From: Porticoccaceae bacterium
GTDB taxonomy: Bacteria; Pseudomonadota; Gammaproteobacteria; Pseudomonadales; Porticoccaceae
DNA length: 47,021 nucleotides
Direction of reading: 5' to 3'
Assembly (NCBI GenBank): GCA_029254005.1
Contig: JAQWYJ010000127.1
Span: forward strand, 1-47,021
The notes under the pieces were generated by a model, which saw nothing but the letters and a program-made list of their open reading frames with translations, had not been told where the DNA came from and searched no databases. The number at the start of each line of letters is the position of its first letter. Within the stretch, counting starts at the first letter, position 1. Made by a program: the position numbers and the translations under genes. Positions 46,927 to 47,021 of the stretch are shown here, piece by piece.

Positions 46927-47017
46927 GGTGAGGTGTCCGAGTGGCTGAAGGAGCACGCCTGGAAAGTGTGTAAGCGTTTGTAGCGTTTCGAGGGTTCGAA
47001 TCCCTCTCTCACCGCCA
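46927..47017 (+). tRNA. serX: tRNA-Ser (anticodon GGA)
   Basis: The acceptor stem GGTGAGG pairs with TCTCACC (one G-T), followed by discriminator G and an encoded CCA (47015-47017). The D arm TGTCCGAGTGGCTGAAGG, an anticodon stem CACGC / GTGTG with loop CTGGAAA (anticodon GGA at 46961-46963), a long serine-type variable arm (AAGCG / CGTTT) and the T arm GAGGG-TTCGAAT-CCCTC are all present. It is nearly identical to E. coli tRNA-Ser(GGA) through the anticodon arm. It reads UCC and UCU codons. Confidence 0.97.
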
Positions 47018-47021
47018 TAAA

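Overview
The window looks like chromosomal DNA of an aerobic, free-living marine gammaproteobacterium. The evidence is a complete Na+-translocating NADH:quinone reductase operon, a beta-glucan (probably laminarin) degradation segment, a LexA box of the gammaproteobacterial type, and a moderate, slightly AT-rich base composition. The core gene order topA / lexA / nagZ / csiV-mfd / gap / nqrABCDEF-apbE-nqrM-sthA / lolCDE / DUF2062 resembles, from memory, the Pseudomonas chromosome. A Cellvibrionales/SAR92-like lineage is my best guess, made without any database search.

Layout. 1-7719: glucan segment. It holds the 3' part of a large modular secreted protein (two copies of an uncharacterised ~150-residue module, a proline/glutamate linker, a beta-sandwich-like module and two near-identical CBM4/9-like domains), a small methyltransferase on the other strand, a LytS/LytTR-type two-component pair, and a secreted GH3 glucosidase with a nested inverted repeat beside its putative promoter. 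7709-11008: unlinked housekeeping genes (SDR oxidoreductase, MOSC protein, TatD nuclease, universal stress protein, an unknown membrane-anchored protein). 11127-14794: topA, a small unknown protein, lexA with its SOS box. 15181-17930: nagZ, a MscS-type channel and a Blc-type lipocalin. 17933-24404: csiV and mfd (minus strand), then a long-form GAPDH with a strong terminator. 24698-33272: nine co-directional genes encoding Na+-NQR, its flavin transferase ApbE, maturation factor NqrM and the soluble transhydrogenase SthA. 33371-36522: the lipoprotein-sorting transporter LolCDE. 36510-39757: DUF2062 protein, then the YadGH-type ABC transporter translationally coupled to queF. 39765-45196: a LysR regulator divergent from gcvT-gcvH-gcvP. 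45385-47017: membrane adenylate cyclase and tRNA-Ser(GGA).

How the genes fit together. The modular CBM protein and GH3 enzyme would bind and break down beta-glucan outside the cytoplasm, and the neighbouring two-component system may sense or control this (inference). Nqr pumps sodium while oxidising NADH. ApbE attaches FMN to NqrB and NqrC, NqrM assists maturation of the enzyme, and SthA balances NADPH and NADH. Convergent genes repeatedly abut or overlap by a few bases with no room for terminators, which suggests a compact genome. No insertion sequence, phage, CRISPR array or defence system is visible. The least explained items are the repeated module in the first protein, the inverted repeats before GH3, after sthA and after gcvP, the 12-bp direct repeats before nqrA, a 25-codon hydrophobic ORF downstream of the LexA box, and a partial tRNA-Ser duplicate.
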